Virus record (IMG/VR): IMGVR_UViG_3300046168_000012
Coordinates: 1-36,575 of that record
Length of the DNA: 36,575 nucleotides
Direction: 5' to 3' (one strand)
Origin: a virus
This document shows, piece after piece, positions 21,564-30,969 of the stretch. The position numbers and the translations under genes were made by a program. How positions within the stretch are numbered: position 1 is the stretch's first letter; each line of letters opens with the position of its first letter. Under the pieces are notes generated by a model. It saw nothing but the letters and a program-made list of their open reading frames with translations, had not been told where the DNA came from and made no database searches.

Positions 21564-24500
21564 ATGGCAATAGAGTTATATTGTGATCAATCAATAAACG
21601 GGACGTTAGATACCACCGGTGTTATAACGGCTCCAGGTGGTACGTCCACTCAGTGGAATGCAGGATACGCTAATTCTGTAAATAGTTTTAGTGATTCTGG
21701 TAGTTCTACTGTAACTCTTTCGATAGGCCTACAAGGCGGAGTAACATTAAGCACATCATTTAGTAATCCACAAGGTACAGTTACAAGTGTAGCTACAGGT
21801 AGTGGGTTAACAGGTGGAACATTTACAACTAGTGGAACTGTTAGTGTAGACTATGGAACATCAGGTTTAATAGCTGATGCGCCAAGTGGAACAGGGACTC
21901 CAGATATAGATGATTTAATATTGGTTGGTACAGATTCTTCATCAGGTGGTGAAACAAGATCTTTTGCTATAACTGACTTACCATTTACTAATAATACTGG
22001 TGATATAACAGCTGTAAATGCGGGAACTTTATTAGATGGTGGTGGTTCATCAGGTTCTGTAACTTTAAATGTTGATTTATCAGAATTAACCGCGGCAACA
22101 GGAGACATGATATCAACTGATTCGTTTGTGATAACTCGATCAAATGCGTCTCAATTTAAAGTTCCACCAAGCTTAGTTCCTAATAATTTATTTCCAAATG
22201 ACGCTGGTTATATAACATCAGCATCACTACCAACTGTAAATAATGGAACACTTACAATGACCACAAGTACAGGTCTTGACGGTAGCGCTTCATTTACAGC
22301 TAATCAATCTGGCAATTCTACATTTGCTGTTACATTAGATTTAACTGAAATAAGTTTAGGTGCTGGTTTAGATGCTGGCGCTACTTCACTTAGCTTAGAT
22401 TTATCTGAATTTACAGACATGACAGCGGGTATGACTGCTACCGATGAGTTTATAGTATTAGATTCAGGCGCCGAGCGTAGAAAAGCCGCAGGTGAAATAG
22501 GCAATAGTATATTTTCTAACAGTGCTGGTTATATAACCTCATCATCTTTACCTACAGTAAACAACGCAACTATAACTATAGCTGCAGGTACAAACTTAAC
22601 AACTGGTGGTAATTTTACAACTAACCAAGGTAGTAATGAAACAATTACTATCAACATGGCAACTGGTGGTGTTGGATCTGGAACATACGGATCTACATCA
22701 AACAGTACAAAAATAGATACAATTTCGGTAGACGCATATGGTAGAGTAACTGCCGTAGCAACAGGATCAACTGGTCAAGTAAATACAATAAACTCTGGTA
22801 ATAGTAACACATTAACTAAAAGTGGTAGTACAACTGTAACATTAACACCTAATACAGGAGCGGTAAGTTCTTCCTCTTCTAACTTAGCAACAGGAGCACA
22901 AATACAAACAGCTATTAATACAGCCGTAACAGGAGTATTAAAATATGATGGAGTATGGAACGCAAGTACAAACTCACCAACATTAACAAGTGGATCAGGA
23001 ACAGTAGGAGAATACTACATAGTTTCAGTAGCTGGATCTACTAATTTAGATGGTATTACTGATTGGGCCGTAGGAGATTGGGCTGTATTCTCTGATCAAG
23101 CAACAGATGCTTGGCAAAAGATAGATAATACACAAGTTGGTAACGTAACAGGTAGTGGTTCATCTGGTAGATTAGCATATTGGAATAGTTCATCAAATTT
23201 AACAAGTGATTCAGATTTAACTTTTAATGGATCAAGTTTAGTTGTAGGAGGTACCGTAACTGCTCAAACAGGTAACTCAGTACAATGGGCTGAAGCTTAC
23301 AATAATCAAATTACTGCATTTAGTGATTCAGGTTCTTCTACAATAACATTAACACTTACACAAAATGATGGTGGTACTTTAACTACTTCATTTAGTAATC
23401 CACAGGGTACTGTAACATCTGTAGGAACTGGAACTGGATTAGACGGTTCATTTACAACGTCAGGTACAATTACTTTAGACTTATCAGAACTTACTGATAT
23501 GACAGCTGCTATGACTGGAACTGATGAGTTTATAGTGTTAGACTCTGGTGCAGAACGTAGAAAGGCAGCTAACGAAATAGGATTAAGTATATTTAGCAAT
23601 GACGCTGGATTTATAACTTCATCTTCAGTGCCATCAGTTGGTAATGGTCAAATTAATGGTGCTACAAGTGGTTTAGGTTTAAGTGGTTCAATGAGTGCAA
23701 CTGCAAATCAAAGTGGTAACACTACATTTACAGTAACTTCAAACGCTTCAACCAGTGATGCGGCAAATACTATTGCTTATAGAAATGGTTCGGCTGATAT
23801 AGCTGCAAGATTGTTTAGAGCTACTTATGCTAATCAAAGCACTATATCTGGAGCAATTGCTTTTAGAGTTAATAATAGTACAGATAATTATACACGCTAT
23901 TGTAGCAGTCCTTCTGCTATTAGAACTTTTATAGGAGCAGCTTCAAGCTCAGTTGTTTCAGGTGTTACAAGTGTAGCCACGTCAGGATCAGTAAATGGTT
24001 TAACATTAACTGGAGGCACAATAACATCTACAGGTACTATTACTTTAGGTGGTACACTTGCTATTAGTAACTCAGATTGGTCAGGTACTGATCTTTCTGT
24101 AGCAAATGGTGGTACAGGTTCAAGCACAGCATCTGGTGCAAGAACTAACTTAGGTGTTGTCAATGATACTGGTACTCCAGCTATATTAAGTAATGGTTCT
24201 ACGCCAAGTTTAAATAGCGGTATTACAGCCGCAGAAGTAAGATCTTTAATCGGAGCAGGTACAGGTAGTGGTACTATGACAGGTTTTGGTGTAGCAGCTG
24301 CTGTTGGTGGTTCTTCATTTACTATTAGTAATGGAGAAACATTAAGTATAGTTGGAGGCACAAATATTGCTTCAGCATTTAGCTCAACTAATGAGAGCAT
24401 TACATTAAATTATGATGGGCCTTTACCGGCTATAACAACAAACGGATCTACACCATCTTTAGCTAGTGGTATTTCAGCTTCAGAAGTAAGAAATCTTATT

Positions 24501-25622
24501 GGTGCTGGTACAAGTTCAAGTGCAGGTGTAACATCTGTAGCAACTGGTGGTGGACTTACGGGTGGAACAATAACTTCAACTGGAACTCTATCACACGCGG
24601 ATACGTCAAGTCAAAGTTCTGTAAACAATTCAGGTAATACGTACATACAAGATGTAACGCTGGATACATATGGGCATGTTACAGGTTTAACATCTGCTAC
24701 AACTACATTGGCTACGCTTGGATATACAGGTGCTACAAATGCAAATTATATTACTAACAATAACCAGTTAACTAATGGTGCTGGGTATACAACAAACACA
24801 GGAACTGTCACAGGTTCAGGTGCTACTAATAGAGTACCTTTTTGGAGTAGTTCTTCAGCGCTATCATCTACCTCTGCTCTTACTTTTACAAGTAACCAAT
24901 TATATTCTGAAAGTGGATTTTTAGTTAAAGGAATCAACGTCGCTGAATATACAGTTGCTGGTGATGATGACACAGGTTTAGGTTCATTTGATGGTGCTAA
25001 TGGAGTAAGTCTTGTAAGTAAAGGCGCAAGGCAAATTACTGTAAAAGAAGGAAAAATTGCTTTTGATCCATATACTTCTACATCAGTTGCCACAACAGGA
25101 AGCTTAAATGCTAATCAAAACAATCAAGCGCCATCTCAAGATACATTAGCAACTTTAGCTGTTGATCCAAGTGGTAATGTTGTAAGAGGCGAACAAGAAG
25201 GAACATGGACATTTACAAGAGCTCAATTAAACGCAACTTTAGGAAATACTTTAATAGCAGCACCAGGAACAAACAAAGCAATTATAGTTACGGAATCTGA
25301 TTGGATGGTGAAGTATAGTGCAACAGGATCTATGAGTGGTACTCAAACTTATGATGTAAGACAAGCAAGTAATACAAATGCCTCCGCTATAATATCTACA
25401 CTACCTGGAACAAGAATAAATGAAATATTAAGTGCCTCACAAGGAACACCTGTAAATCCAAGTTATGGGTTTTGCGCAAGAGATGTTCCATTACAGACGA
25501 GAACTTATAAAACCAATACAGCAACTACATTACACAAGGCGTCAAACGGTGCTTTGCCAACTGGTGTAATAAGTATATCTATAAAATTAAAATATAGAAT
25601 ATTTGATGCAACTACATTTTAA
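21564..25622 (+). CDS. Very long tail fibre protein with repeat modules
   Basis: 1352 aa, the largest gene in the window. Starts MAIELYCDQSINGTLDTTGV, similar to the previous fibre's start. Repeats include TDEFIVLDSGAERRKAA (about 22.44 and 23.52 kb, nearly identical), GTVTSVATGSGLTGG-type segments (21.77, 23.40, 23.96, 24.53 kb) and ASEVRNLIGAG-type segments (24.23, 24.48 kb). The C-terminal about 150 residues differ (RAQLNATLGNTLIAAPGTNK and on) and may form the tip. Repeats make it prone to recombination and host-range change; this is inference. Confidence 0.75.
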   Translation: MAIELYCDQSINGTLDTTGVITAPGGTSTQWNAGYANSVNSFSDSGSSTVTLSIGLQGGVTLSTSFSNPQGTVTSVATGSGLTGGTFTTSGTVSVDYGTSGLIADAPSGTGTPDIDDLILVGTDSSSGGETRSFAITDLPFTNNTGDITAVNAGTLLDGGGSSGSVTLNVDLSELTAATGDMISTDSFVITRSNASQFKVPPSLVPNNLFPNDAGYITSASLPTVNNGTLTMTTSTGLDGSASFTANQSGNSTFAVTLDLTEISLGAGLDAGATSLSLDLSEFTDMTAGMTATDEFIVLDSGAERRKAAGEIGNSIFSNSAGYITSSSLPTVNNATITIAAGTNLTTGGNFTTNQGSNETITINMATGGVGSGTYGSTSNSTKIDTISVDAYGRVTAVATGSTGQVNTINSGNSNTLTKSGSTTVTLTPNTGAVSSSSSNLATGAQIQTAINTAVTGVLKYDGVWNASTNSPTLTSGSGTVGEYYIVSVAGSTNLDGITDWAVGDWAVFSDQATDAWQKIDNTQVGNVTGSGSSGRLAYWNSSSNLTSDSDLTFNGSSLVVGGTVTAQTGNSVQWAEAYNNQITAFSDSGSSTITLTLTQNDGGTLTTSFSNPQGTVTSVGTGTGLDGSFTTSGTITLDLSELTDMTAAMTGTDEFIVLDSGAERRKAANEIGLSIFSNDAGFITSSSVPSVGNGQINGATSGLGLSGSMSATANQSGNTTFTVTSNASTSDAANTIAYRNGSADIAARLFRATYANQSTISGAIAFRVNNSTDNYTRYCSSPSAIRTFIGAASSSVVSGVTSVATSGSVNGLTLTGGTITSTGTITLGGTLAISNSDWSGTDLSVANGGTGSSTASGARTNLGVVNDTGTPAILSNGSTPSLNSGITAAEVRSLIGAGTGSGTMTGFGVAAAVGGSSFTISNGETLSIVGGTNIASAFSSTNESITLNYDGPLPAITTNGSTPSLASGISASEVRNLIGAGTSSSAGVTSVATGGGLTGGTITSTGTLSHADTSSQSSVNNSGNTYIQDVTLDTYGHVTGLTSATTTLATLGYTGATNANYITNNNQLTNGAGYTTNTGTVTGSGATNRVPFWSSSSALSSTSALTFTSNQLYSESGFLVKGINVAEYTVAGDDDTGLGSFDGANGVSLVSKGARQITVKEGKIAFDPYTSTSVATTGSLNANQNNQAPSQDTLATLAVDPSGNVVRGEQEGTWTFTRAQLNATLGNTLIAAPGTNKAIIVTESDWMVKYSATGSMSGTQTYDVRQASNTNASAIISTLPGTRINEILSASQGTPVNPSYGFCARDVPLQTRTYKTNTATTLHKASNGALPTGVISISIKLKYRIFDATTF

Positions 25623-25709
25623 GTAAAAATGGTGTAAAACCAGTGATAATAGAGATATACCCGGCTCGGGAAGAGCGATAACCAAATGTTAAATTAAAAA
25701 CCAAAACCA
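25623..25709 (+). other. Short intergenic stretch with a GC hairpin
   Basis: 87 nt between the long fibre gene and the next. It contains CCCGGCTCGGG, a 4-bp hairpin with a 3-nt loop, standing out from AT-rich surroundings. No T-run follows, so a standard terminator is unlikely. No gene seen. Confidence 0.3.
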
Positions 25710-26000
25710 ATGACATTTTATTACCAGACTAGTTCGTGGAGTAGTCAACCACAAATAACGGAGGAAACCAAACAAATTTGGGAACACATAGTTCAAAAGA
25801 AAAACTGGAGAATTGTACAATTACCAAATGGATTTTACCAAACAGAATACCTTGATCCTAAAGAAGAAGATTGTTGGATCGATGTAACGAGACGCGAAAC
25901 AATGGAAGGTGCTGAATCAGCAATAGATGCTTCTATTAACCATTATGAGAAAAAATTAGCTCATATTCGTGGACCACAAGTCGTTAAGACTTTTAAATAA
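25710..26000 (+). CDS. Hypothetical protein, 96 aa
   Basis: MTFYYQTSSWSSQPQITEET, then WEHIVQKKNWRIVQLPNGFY and an acidic DPKEEDCWIDVTRRE. Similar short proteins with a WRIVQLPNG block occur near phage structural genes, but no name can be given. It precedes groEL. Confidence 0.6.
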   Translation: MTFYYQTSSWSSQPQITEETKQIWEHIVQKKNWRIVQLPNGFYQTEYLDPKEEDCWIDVTRRETMEGAESAIDASINHYEKKLAHIRGPQVVKTFK

Positions 26001-26008
26001 AATAAATC

Positions 26009-26028
26009 AAATTAAATTAAATTAAATT
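26009..26028 (+). promoter_or_regulatory. A/T-only translation leader of groEL
   Basis: Repeated AAATT units directly before the ATG. Nineteen bases of the leader are identical to the leader of the gene at 33576 (33557-33575). No Shine-Dalgarno sequence is present, as usual in Bacteroidota. Confidence 0.5.
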
Positions 26029-27585
26029 ATGTCAGACTTAATAGTCAAGAACCTTAACTTTGGTGACGAAGCTAGGGAACAAGTATTTAAAGGTATAACA
26101 AAACTCACAACTGCTGTTAGCTCCACACTTGGAGCTAGCGGTAAATGTGTAATGTTAGAAGATCATACTGGAAGACCAGTAATTACAAAAGATGGTGTAA
26201 CAGTTGCCGACTCAGTTATTTTAAGAGATCCTGTCGAAAACATGGGTGCTACTTTATTAAAAGAAGCTGCTCGTAAAACAGTTAGAGAAGCTGGCGACGG
26301 TACAACAACGGCTACGGTTATTGCTTATGCTATATTAAAAGAAGCGTATAAAGTAAGTAATAAAACAAATTCAAGAGAACTAAAAGAAGGAATTAATTTA
26401 GCTGTAAAAAAAGTAATAGATTACTTGCAGTCAGTATCTGTAAAAGTTACAGGTGAAATGATAGATAATGTAGCAACAATATCTACTAACAATGATGAAA
26501 ACTTAGGAAAGTTAATAGCAGATGCTTTTCGAGCTGTAGATAATACAGGTGTTGTTATAATGGAACCATCACCAATAGGTGAAACAGCTATTGAAATAGT
26601 TGATGGAGTGCAATATGATAAAGGATTAAAAAACTCTCATTTTGTAACAAATAAAGAAACAAAATCTGCTGAACTAGAAAATCCACTAGTGCTATTGGTT
26701 GAATCACCTATTGACACAATAAGGCAGATTCAAACAGTGCTAGAGTATGTAATAAAAAACAATAAACCTTTGCTTATTATAGGCGATTTAGAACAAGGTG
26801 TTTTATCTGCTCTGGCTATGAATAAAATGAAAGGCAATATTAAAGTAAATGTTATTGACGCTCCTACTTATGGAGTTAATAGAAAGCAAATGTTTGATGA
26901 TCTTTCTATGCTTACAAACGCTACTATTATAAATGAAGATTTAGGAGACGATATGGATCTTATTAAAATAGAGCATTTAGGTAAGTGCGTTAAAAGTATT
27001 ACAACTCATAGTGAAACAATTATACAAGTTAAAGAAACCTCAGAGCAAGTTAAAAATATAATAAAAGATATTAAATCTAAATTGTTAGAAAAAAATACTA
27101 CATCTGATGTTATAAAATTAGAAAAAAGACTAGCAATGTTAGCCGCTAAAGTCGCTATTGTTAAAATTGGCGCCAATTCTGATATTGAATTAAAAGAAAA
27201 AACAGATAGAGTTGAAGACGCTATTTGTGCTACTAAAGCTGCAATAAAAGAAGGTATAGTTTCTGGTGGTGGAATAGCTCTCTTGAATGCTTCGGATAAA
27301 ATAAAATCTAAATCTATTGGTGAAGAAGTTTTATTGAAGGCAATAAAATCTCCATTTGAAACAATATTAAGCAATGCTGGTATTGAAAATTATGAAGCAC
27401 CTACGGCAAAAGGAAGAGGGTTAAACGTGGTTACAGGAAATATGGTAAATATGATTAAGTCAGGTATTATAGATCCACTACTAGTAACAAAAAGTGCACT
27501 TCAAAATGCAGCTTCGGTAGCTACTACTATATTATCAACAGATTGTGTAATAAATAATTTGAGAATAGATGAAGGCAGTAGGTAG
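26029..27585 (+). CDS. groEL: Phage chaperonin GroEL
   Basis: 518 aa, slightly shorter than the about 545 of bacterial GroEL. ATPase features are present: TLG near 33-35, TKDGV with D55, DGTTT at 90-94, DRVEDA (the hydrolysis Asp), SGGG, and IIDP near the C-terminus. The Pro of the bacterial LGP is replaced ([12 protein letters not shown]), and the usual Gly/Gly/Met tail is absent: the protein ends [11 protein letters not shown]. It probably folds phage capsid or fibre proteins in a ring with its own GroES. Its end overlaps groES by 17 nt, so the two are translationally linked in an order opposite to the bacterial groES-groEL. Confidence 0.95.
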   Translation: MSDLIVKNLNFGDEAREQVFKGITKLTTAVSSTLGASGKCVMLEDHTGRPVITKDGVTVADSVILRDPVENMGATLLKEAARKTVREAGDGTTTATVIAYAILKEAYKVSNKTNSRELKEGINLAVKKVIDYLQSVSVKVTGEMIDNVATISTNNDENLGKLIADAFRAVDNTGVVIMEPSPIGETAIEIVDGVQYDKGLKNSHFVTNKETKSAELENPLVLLVESPIDTIRQIQTVLEYVIKNNKPLLIIGDLEQGVLSALAMNKMKGNIKVNVIDAPTYGVNRKQMFDDLSMLTNATIINEDLGDDMDLIKIEHLGKCVKSITTHSETIIQVKETSEQVKNIIKDIKSKLLEKNTTSDVIKLEKRLAMLAAKVAIVKIGANSDIELKEKTDRVEDAICATKAAIKEGIVSGGGIALLNASDKIKSKSIGEEVLLKAIKSPFETILSNAGIENYEAPTAKGRGLNVVTGNMVNMIKSGIIDPLLVTKSALQNAASVATTILSTDCVINNLRIDEGSR

Positions 27586-27829
27586 AAATTTAATTATACA
27601 GAAAACAAAAAAAGGAACTACTAAAACAAAAGGTGGTTTACTTTTAGCAGAGAACCAAAGAGAGGACATTAGATACGTAGAGGCAACGGTTATTTCTGTA
27701 GGTACTGATGTTTCAGGTGTTAAGCAAGGAGATGTTATATTTTACGATAGACATGCTGGTCATAAAATAGAGATAGATAAACAGTCTTATAACGTTATAA
27801 AAGCTCAAGACGTAGTTATAGTGACATGA
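27569..27829 (+). CDS. groES: Phage co-chaperonin GroES
   Basis: 86 aa, close to the usual 95. The mobile-loop region is TKTKGGLLLAENQREDIRYV (GG followed by three hydrophobic residues, which dock on GroEL), then VISVGTDVSGVKQGDVIFYD, the conserved GD turn, and a C-terminal strand QDVVIV. It should cap the adjacent GroEL. It overlaps groEL by 17 nt and the next gene by 4 nt (ATGA). Confidence 0.92.
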   Translation: MKAVGRNLIIQKTKKGTTKTKGGLLLAENQREDIRYVEATVISVGTDVSGVKQGDVIFYDRHAGHKIEIDKQSYNVIKAQDVVIVT

Positions 27830-28272
27830 GAAGTTTAAGTGTTAGTGACATTAAAGAGTTAAACTTACTTAAGCATTATAGAATAATTAGAAAATGGGCA
27901 TGTAAGAATAATGATTTAAATGATGCTGATTTAGAATTATTAATTTATTTAGATTCTATAGGTGTTTTTAATATAAAAGATTTTAAAATGGGTACGTACT
28001 CTTATAGCTGGGAAACCAGGAGATGGAGTAGACTTGTTGATAGCGGTTGGATTGTTATATGGAGAAAAAGAAACAGAACAACTCAAAAACATAATATGTA
28101 TCAAGTTTCATTTAAGTGCAAACAACTTATACATAGAATATATAGAATAATGCTAGGTGAAGAAGATTTACCTATAAGCAAAAGAAGAAATAAATTAATA
28201 AACGGCAAAAGTTACACTGATAAAGTTTTAACAAAAGCCATATATAACGTAAACAAAGATAAAAATAGATAA
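27826..28272 (+). CDS. Hypothetical winged-helix-like protein
   Basis: 148 aa, strongly basic. The segment LELLIYLDSIGVFNIKDFKM, then RRWSRLVDSGWIVIWRKRNR resembles a winged-helix domain with a wing strand; the C-terminus is Lys/Arg-rich. Could be a regulator of late genes or a virion protein. It is coupled to groES by ATGA. Confidence 0.5.
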   Translation: MRSLSVSDIKELNLLKHYRIIRKWACKNNDLNDADLELLIYLDSIGVFNIKDFKMGTYSYSWETRRWSRLVDSGWIVIWRKRNRTTQKHNMYQVSFKCKQLIHRIYRIMLGEEDLPISKRRNKLINGKSYTDKVLTKAIYNVNKDKNR

Positions 28273-28273
28273 A

Positions 28274-28807
28274 ATGGCTTACAAAGACTCACCAAACAAA
28301 CAATTAACTGCTGGTATTGGAGCTATAGCTTCAGCGATAAATCCAATAACTGGAATGCCTGCCTCCGCAAACATGGGTAATATGCCGCCTCAACCATCTA
28401 ACACAATGGGTAACGCTAATCCTGTTTTTAATAATCCAGCTATGGCTGCTGCTCAAGGAGTTTTTGGAAGTACGCAAATGAGACAAAACTCAGTTACACC
28501 TTTTCAGCAAAAACCAGGACAAATAAAAACAGTAGTTGGAGATCTTATAGATGAAACTATACACGAGAACAATACTTATAAGTCTAATAACTTAAAAGAT
28601 AAAATCTCAGGAATGAAATATAACGTTGAAAATCTTAGTGAAGTACAAGAAGATGGCAAAGGTCAATTCATGACAACTCTAGATCAAGACGAATTTTACG
28701 GTGGTCCAAGACCTACAAGTTCTACTGTTACAAATTACGATCAAGGTAGCAATGCAAAAAGAGATACGTTAAGACCTTTTGCTGGAAGATATTTTTACAA
28801 AAACTAA
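28274..28807 (+). CDS. Hypothetical, possibly virion protein
   Basis: 177 aa. Starts MAYKDSPNKQLTAGIGAIAS, followed by a Met/Pro/Asn-rich low-complexity segment (PASANMGNMPPQPSNTMGN). The middle contains TVVGDLIDETIHENNTY. It starts the series of small genes with SP-containing N-termini; a structural or assembly role is inferred. Confidence 0.55.
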   Translation: MAYKDSPNKQLTAGIGAIASAINPITGMPASANMGNMPPQPSNTMGNANPVFNNPAMAAAQGVFGSTQMRQNSVTPFQQKPGQIKTVVGDLIDETIHENNTYKSNNLKDKISGMKYNVENLSEVQEDGKGQFMTTLDQDEFYGGPRPTSSTVTNYDQGSNAKRDTLRPFAGRYFYKN

Positions 28808-28832
28808 AGATAAAAAATAAAAAATAAATATT

Positions 28833-29054
28833 ATGCATAAAACAGATCCAAATTACAATGCAACAATGGCATCTAAAAACGCTCATGGCGTTGTAGGTGA
28901 AAGTGCAATATGGGACGGACCATTAGATCAGCAAGGTAGAATACACGGTGTTGGTTCAAGTTCAGGAATAACAGGCATGCAGTTGTTAAAAGCAAAAACC
29001 TATTATAAAGGTATGCCTATAACAGAGTGCGCTAAAGGAAAAGGAGGTTACTAA
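28833..29054 (+). CDS. Hypothetical small protein, 73 aa
   Basis: MHKTDPNYNATMASKNAHGV then Gly-rich (GSSSGITGMQLLKAKTYYKG) and a basic C-terminus. Its leader shares 15 bases with the gene at 29514. Its last base overlaps the next ATG. Function unknown. Confidence 0.6.
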   Translation: MHKTDPNYNATMASKNAHGVVGESAIWDGPLDQQGRIHGVGSSSGITGMQLLKAKTYYKGMPITECAKGKGGY

Positions 29055-29251
29055 TGTTTAGTCCACTATTTAAAGATTTCCCTGAAATAAAGGAAAAGAA
29101 CAAAGGAAAGTTTACGGCTTGGGCTAAGAAAAACGGGTTTAAAGACGCGTGCTCTGCCGCTAGTGCTGTAATGAAAAGTAAAGGTAAATATAGCGACGAA
29201 GTTGTTAAAATGGCTAACTACGCAAACAACTTTGGTTGTAAAAGAAAATAA
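29054..29251 (+). CDS. Small lysine-rich protein, 65 aa
   Basis: Begins MFSPLFKDFPEIKEKNKGKF and contains AWAKKNGFKDACSAASAVMK, ending FGCKRK. About one quarter lysine. The SPLF start belongs to the SPF/SPL series. Possibly a DNA-compacting virion protein; not shown. Confidence 0.6.
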   Translation: MFSPLFKDFPEIKEKNKGKFTAWAKKNGFKDACSAASAVMKSKGKYSDEVVKMANYANNFGCKRK

Positions 29252-29252
29252 T

Positions 29253-29501
29253 ATGAGATCAAATTCACCATTCTATCAAGATAAATGTGCCGCTGCTTGG
29301 GCAAAGAAAAAAGAAAGCTATATGTCAAGAAAGTCTAAAACTAGCTTAGACACTTCTAAAAAGAACAAAGCTGGAGGTTATGATAAAAAAGAAATTCCAA
29401 TAAGCTCAGAGGAAAACCTAGCTGAATACAATAGAGAAAAAGGAGAATTTGAGTGTGTTAATGGAAAGATTGTTCTTAAGAAAACTGGTGACGATCAATA
29501 A
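29253..29501 (+). CDS. Small lysine-rich protein with CxNG tail, 82 aa
   Basis: I choose the ATG at 29253, 1 nt after the preceding stop, over a longer version overlapping the upstream gene. Starts MRSNSPFYQDKCAAAWAKKK and ends with GEFECVNGKIVLKKTGDDQ. The C-terminal GEFECVNG resembles GKYVECEDG in the next gene. Confidence 0.6.
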   Translation: MRSNSPFYQDKCAAAWAKKKESYMSRKSKTSLDTSKKNKAGGYDKKEIPISSEENLAEYNREKGEFECVNGKIVLKKTGDDQ

Positions 29502-29513
29502 AAAATAAATATT

Positions 29514-29972
29514 ATGAGTAGTAATTTTACAAGTCCATTTATGGCAAGAAGTCCTTTAAATCAGAAAACAAGAGAGCAAAAACTAAGACAGAAAATAAAA
29601 GACACTAGAAAAAAAGCTTTTATTAAATCTAATTCATCTTCTGAGGATTATGAAAAAAGCAGAAGTGAAAAAAGAGCTGAGAAAAAACTTTCTAGACAAG
29701 AAAAAAGACTAGATAGAATTGTAAAAAGAAATACAAATAAAGCTAGTGCTTTAGATCAAAAAGAATTTGGACAAAAAGAACCTTCTATTGTAGAGACAGA
29801 CGCTAGCAAAGAAGAAAGAGAATTATCTCAAGAAACAAAAGACTCTTTACAGCAAAAAGCATGTAAAAGAGACAAACCTTTTTATAGTAAAAAACACGGA
29901 AAATACGTTGAATGCGAAGACGGCGTATTAACAAACACACCAACTAATACATCAACATACGAAAAAATATAA
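29514..29972 (+). CDS. Lysine/arginine-rich protein with SP motifs, 152 aa
   Basis: Starts MSSNFTSPFMARSPLNQKTR; the middle (KSRSEKRAEKKLSRQEKRLD) is highly charged and likely helical; the C-terminus has KACKRDKPFYSKKHGKYVEC, then EDGVLTN. A candidate internal virion or scaffold-type protein. Two nt separate it from the next gene. Confidence 0.6.
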   Translation: MSSNFTSPFMARSPLNQKTREQKLRQKIKDTRKKAFIKSNSSSEDYEKSRSEKRAEKKLSRQEKRLDRIVKRNTNKASALDQKEFGQKEPSIVETDASKEERELSQETKDSLQQKACKRDKPFYSKKHGKYVECEDGVLTNTPTNTSTYEKI

Positions 29973-29974
29973 TT

Positions 29975-30301
29975 ATGAGTTCACCATTTGCAGATAAATT
30001 TTTAGGAAAATCACCTATGAGCCCAACTTCTAAAGCATTAGTTGGAGGTCAAAATAGATTATCACCAGAGTTACAAGCGGCTATAAAAGCTTCTCCAGCA
30101 GACATGCATCACGGTTCACCAGCCGAAAAGCACGACCCTAAAGCTATTGCAACATTAGAAGCTAAATTAGCTAGAGTAAAAAAAGGAGAAGAAGGAGCTG
30201 AAGGTCAAGGAGGAGTAGATTACGAGTTGCAAGTAGAAGTAGAAAAGCAAATCAAAGAGGCCAAAGGAGATCATAAGATGAAAAAAAAACTGAAAGCGTA
30301 G
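29975..30301 (+). CDS. SP-motif protein, zero-frame product
   Basis: 108 aa: MSSPFADKFLGKSPMSPTSK, then helical and charged (LEAKLARVKKGEEGAEG, EVEKQIKEAKGDH), ending MKKKLKA. Near the end lies a run of nine As (30281-30289). A -1 shift there would extend it into the frame that stays open to 30651, giving about 225 aa instead of 108. Confidence 0.6.
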   Translation: MSSPFADKFLGKSPMSPTSKALVGGQNRLSPELQAAIKASPADMHHGSPAEKHDPKAIATLEAKLARVKKGEEGAEGQGGVDYELQVEVEKQIKEAKGDHKMKKKLKA

Positions 30302-30651
30302 CTAACTATGGTAGTCCATTAGATGCTAGTTATAGCAATCCTAATGATTATCATTATGTTTCTAACGCTGCAGATTTTCAAAGGTTACAAGATAATATAG
30401 TAGCTGGAACTAAGGCAGCTATGACTCCTGAAAACATAGGTAATTACCAAGAAAAAAGAGCTGCTAGAAGAAATGAGAGATCTAAGAAAATGGCAAGCAA
30501 AGGTAAAGATACTACCAAGTTTGACGCAAAAACAGCCTTCATTGTGGAAAAAGCAAAAAAAAATAAATCAAACACTAATAGCAAGAAACAGCAAGATATG
30601 GCAGATTGTATTGCGGCTGGTGGTACTTATAAAAACGGTGTTTGCAGTTAA
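30277..30651 (+). CDS. -1 frame extension (possible frameshift product)
   Basis: The frame is open from 30277 to the TAA at 30649 but has no ATG before 30421. The 120 codons after the A-run translate as TESVANYGSPLDASYSNPND and on, ending ADCIAAGGTYKNGVCS, with protein-like composition and another SPL motif, so the region upstream of the ATG also looks coding. Either -1 slippage on the A-run, an independent gene from 30421 (76 aa), or a missing A in the sequence. Confidence 0.55.
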   Translation, partial: DEKKTESVANYGSPLDASYSNPNDYHYVSNAADFQRLQDNIVAGTKAAMTPENIGNYQEKRAARRNERSKKMASKGKDTTKFDAKTAFIVEKAKKNKSNTNSKKQQDMADCIAAGGTYKNGVCS

Positions 30652-30663
30652 ATAAATAAAAAA

Positions 30664-30963
30664 ATGGGATATTCAAAAGGACATTACGGTCAATATACTG
30701 GCAACGCTAGATGTTGCTCAGACACAAAAGTAACTAGTAGTAACTACAAAGCATCTGAAAGAGATGATGCTGCACATATAGATTATTTAAAACGAGATGT
30801 ATTGTATGATAATCATCACGGGCATAGTGATGAAAACATGACTGCTGATGAAAAACATATATCTAAATTAGCTGGTGATATGAAATACGATAAAGAACAT
30901 CATGGATCTGCAGCTAAAATGCATAATGAATTTACAAGAAAAAATAACATAAATCACAAATAA
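30664..30963 (+). CDS. Histidine-rich small protein, 99 aa
   Basis: MGYSKGHYGQYTGNARCCSD, then many His residues (DNHHGHSDEN, KEHHGSAAKMHNE). Could bind metal; equally it may simply be a compact charged virion protein. Not recognised. Confidence 0.6.
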   Translation: MGYSKGHYGQYTGNARCCSDTKVTSSNYKASERDDAAHIDYLKRDVLYDNHHGHSDENMTADEKHISKLAGDMKYDKEHHGSAAKMHNEFTRKNNINHK

Positions 30964-30969
30964 TTAATC

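Noticed and set aside
23897-24400. Long minus-strand frame inside the fibre gene, and similar ones at 21.9, 22.3, 23.3 and 24.7 kb
   Set aside because: Antisense shadows created by the Thr/Ser/Gly codon bias of the fibre repeats; Pro/Val-rich composition without family features.
29202-29252. Longer start for the gene at 29253
   Set aside because: It would overlap the preceding gene by 50 nt; the ATG at 29253, 1 nt after that gene's stop, gives the SP-type N-terminus shared with the neighbours.
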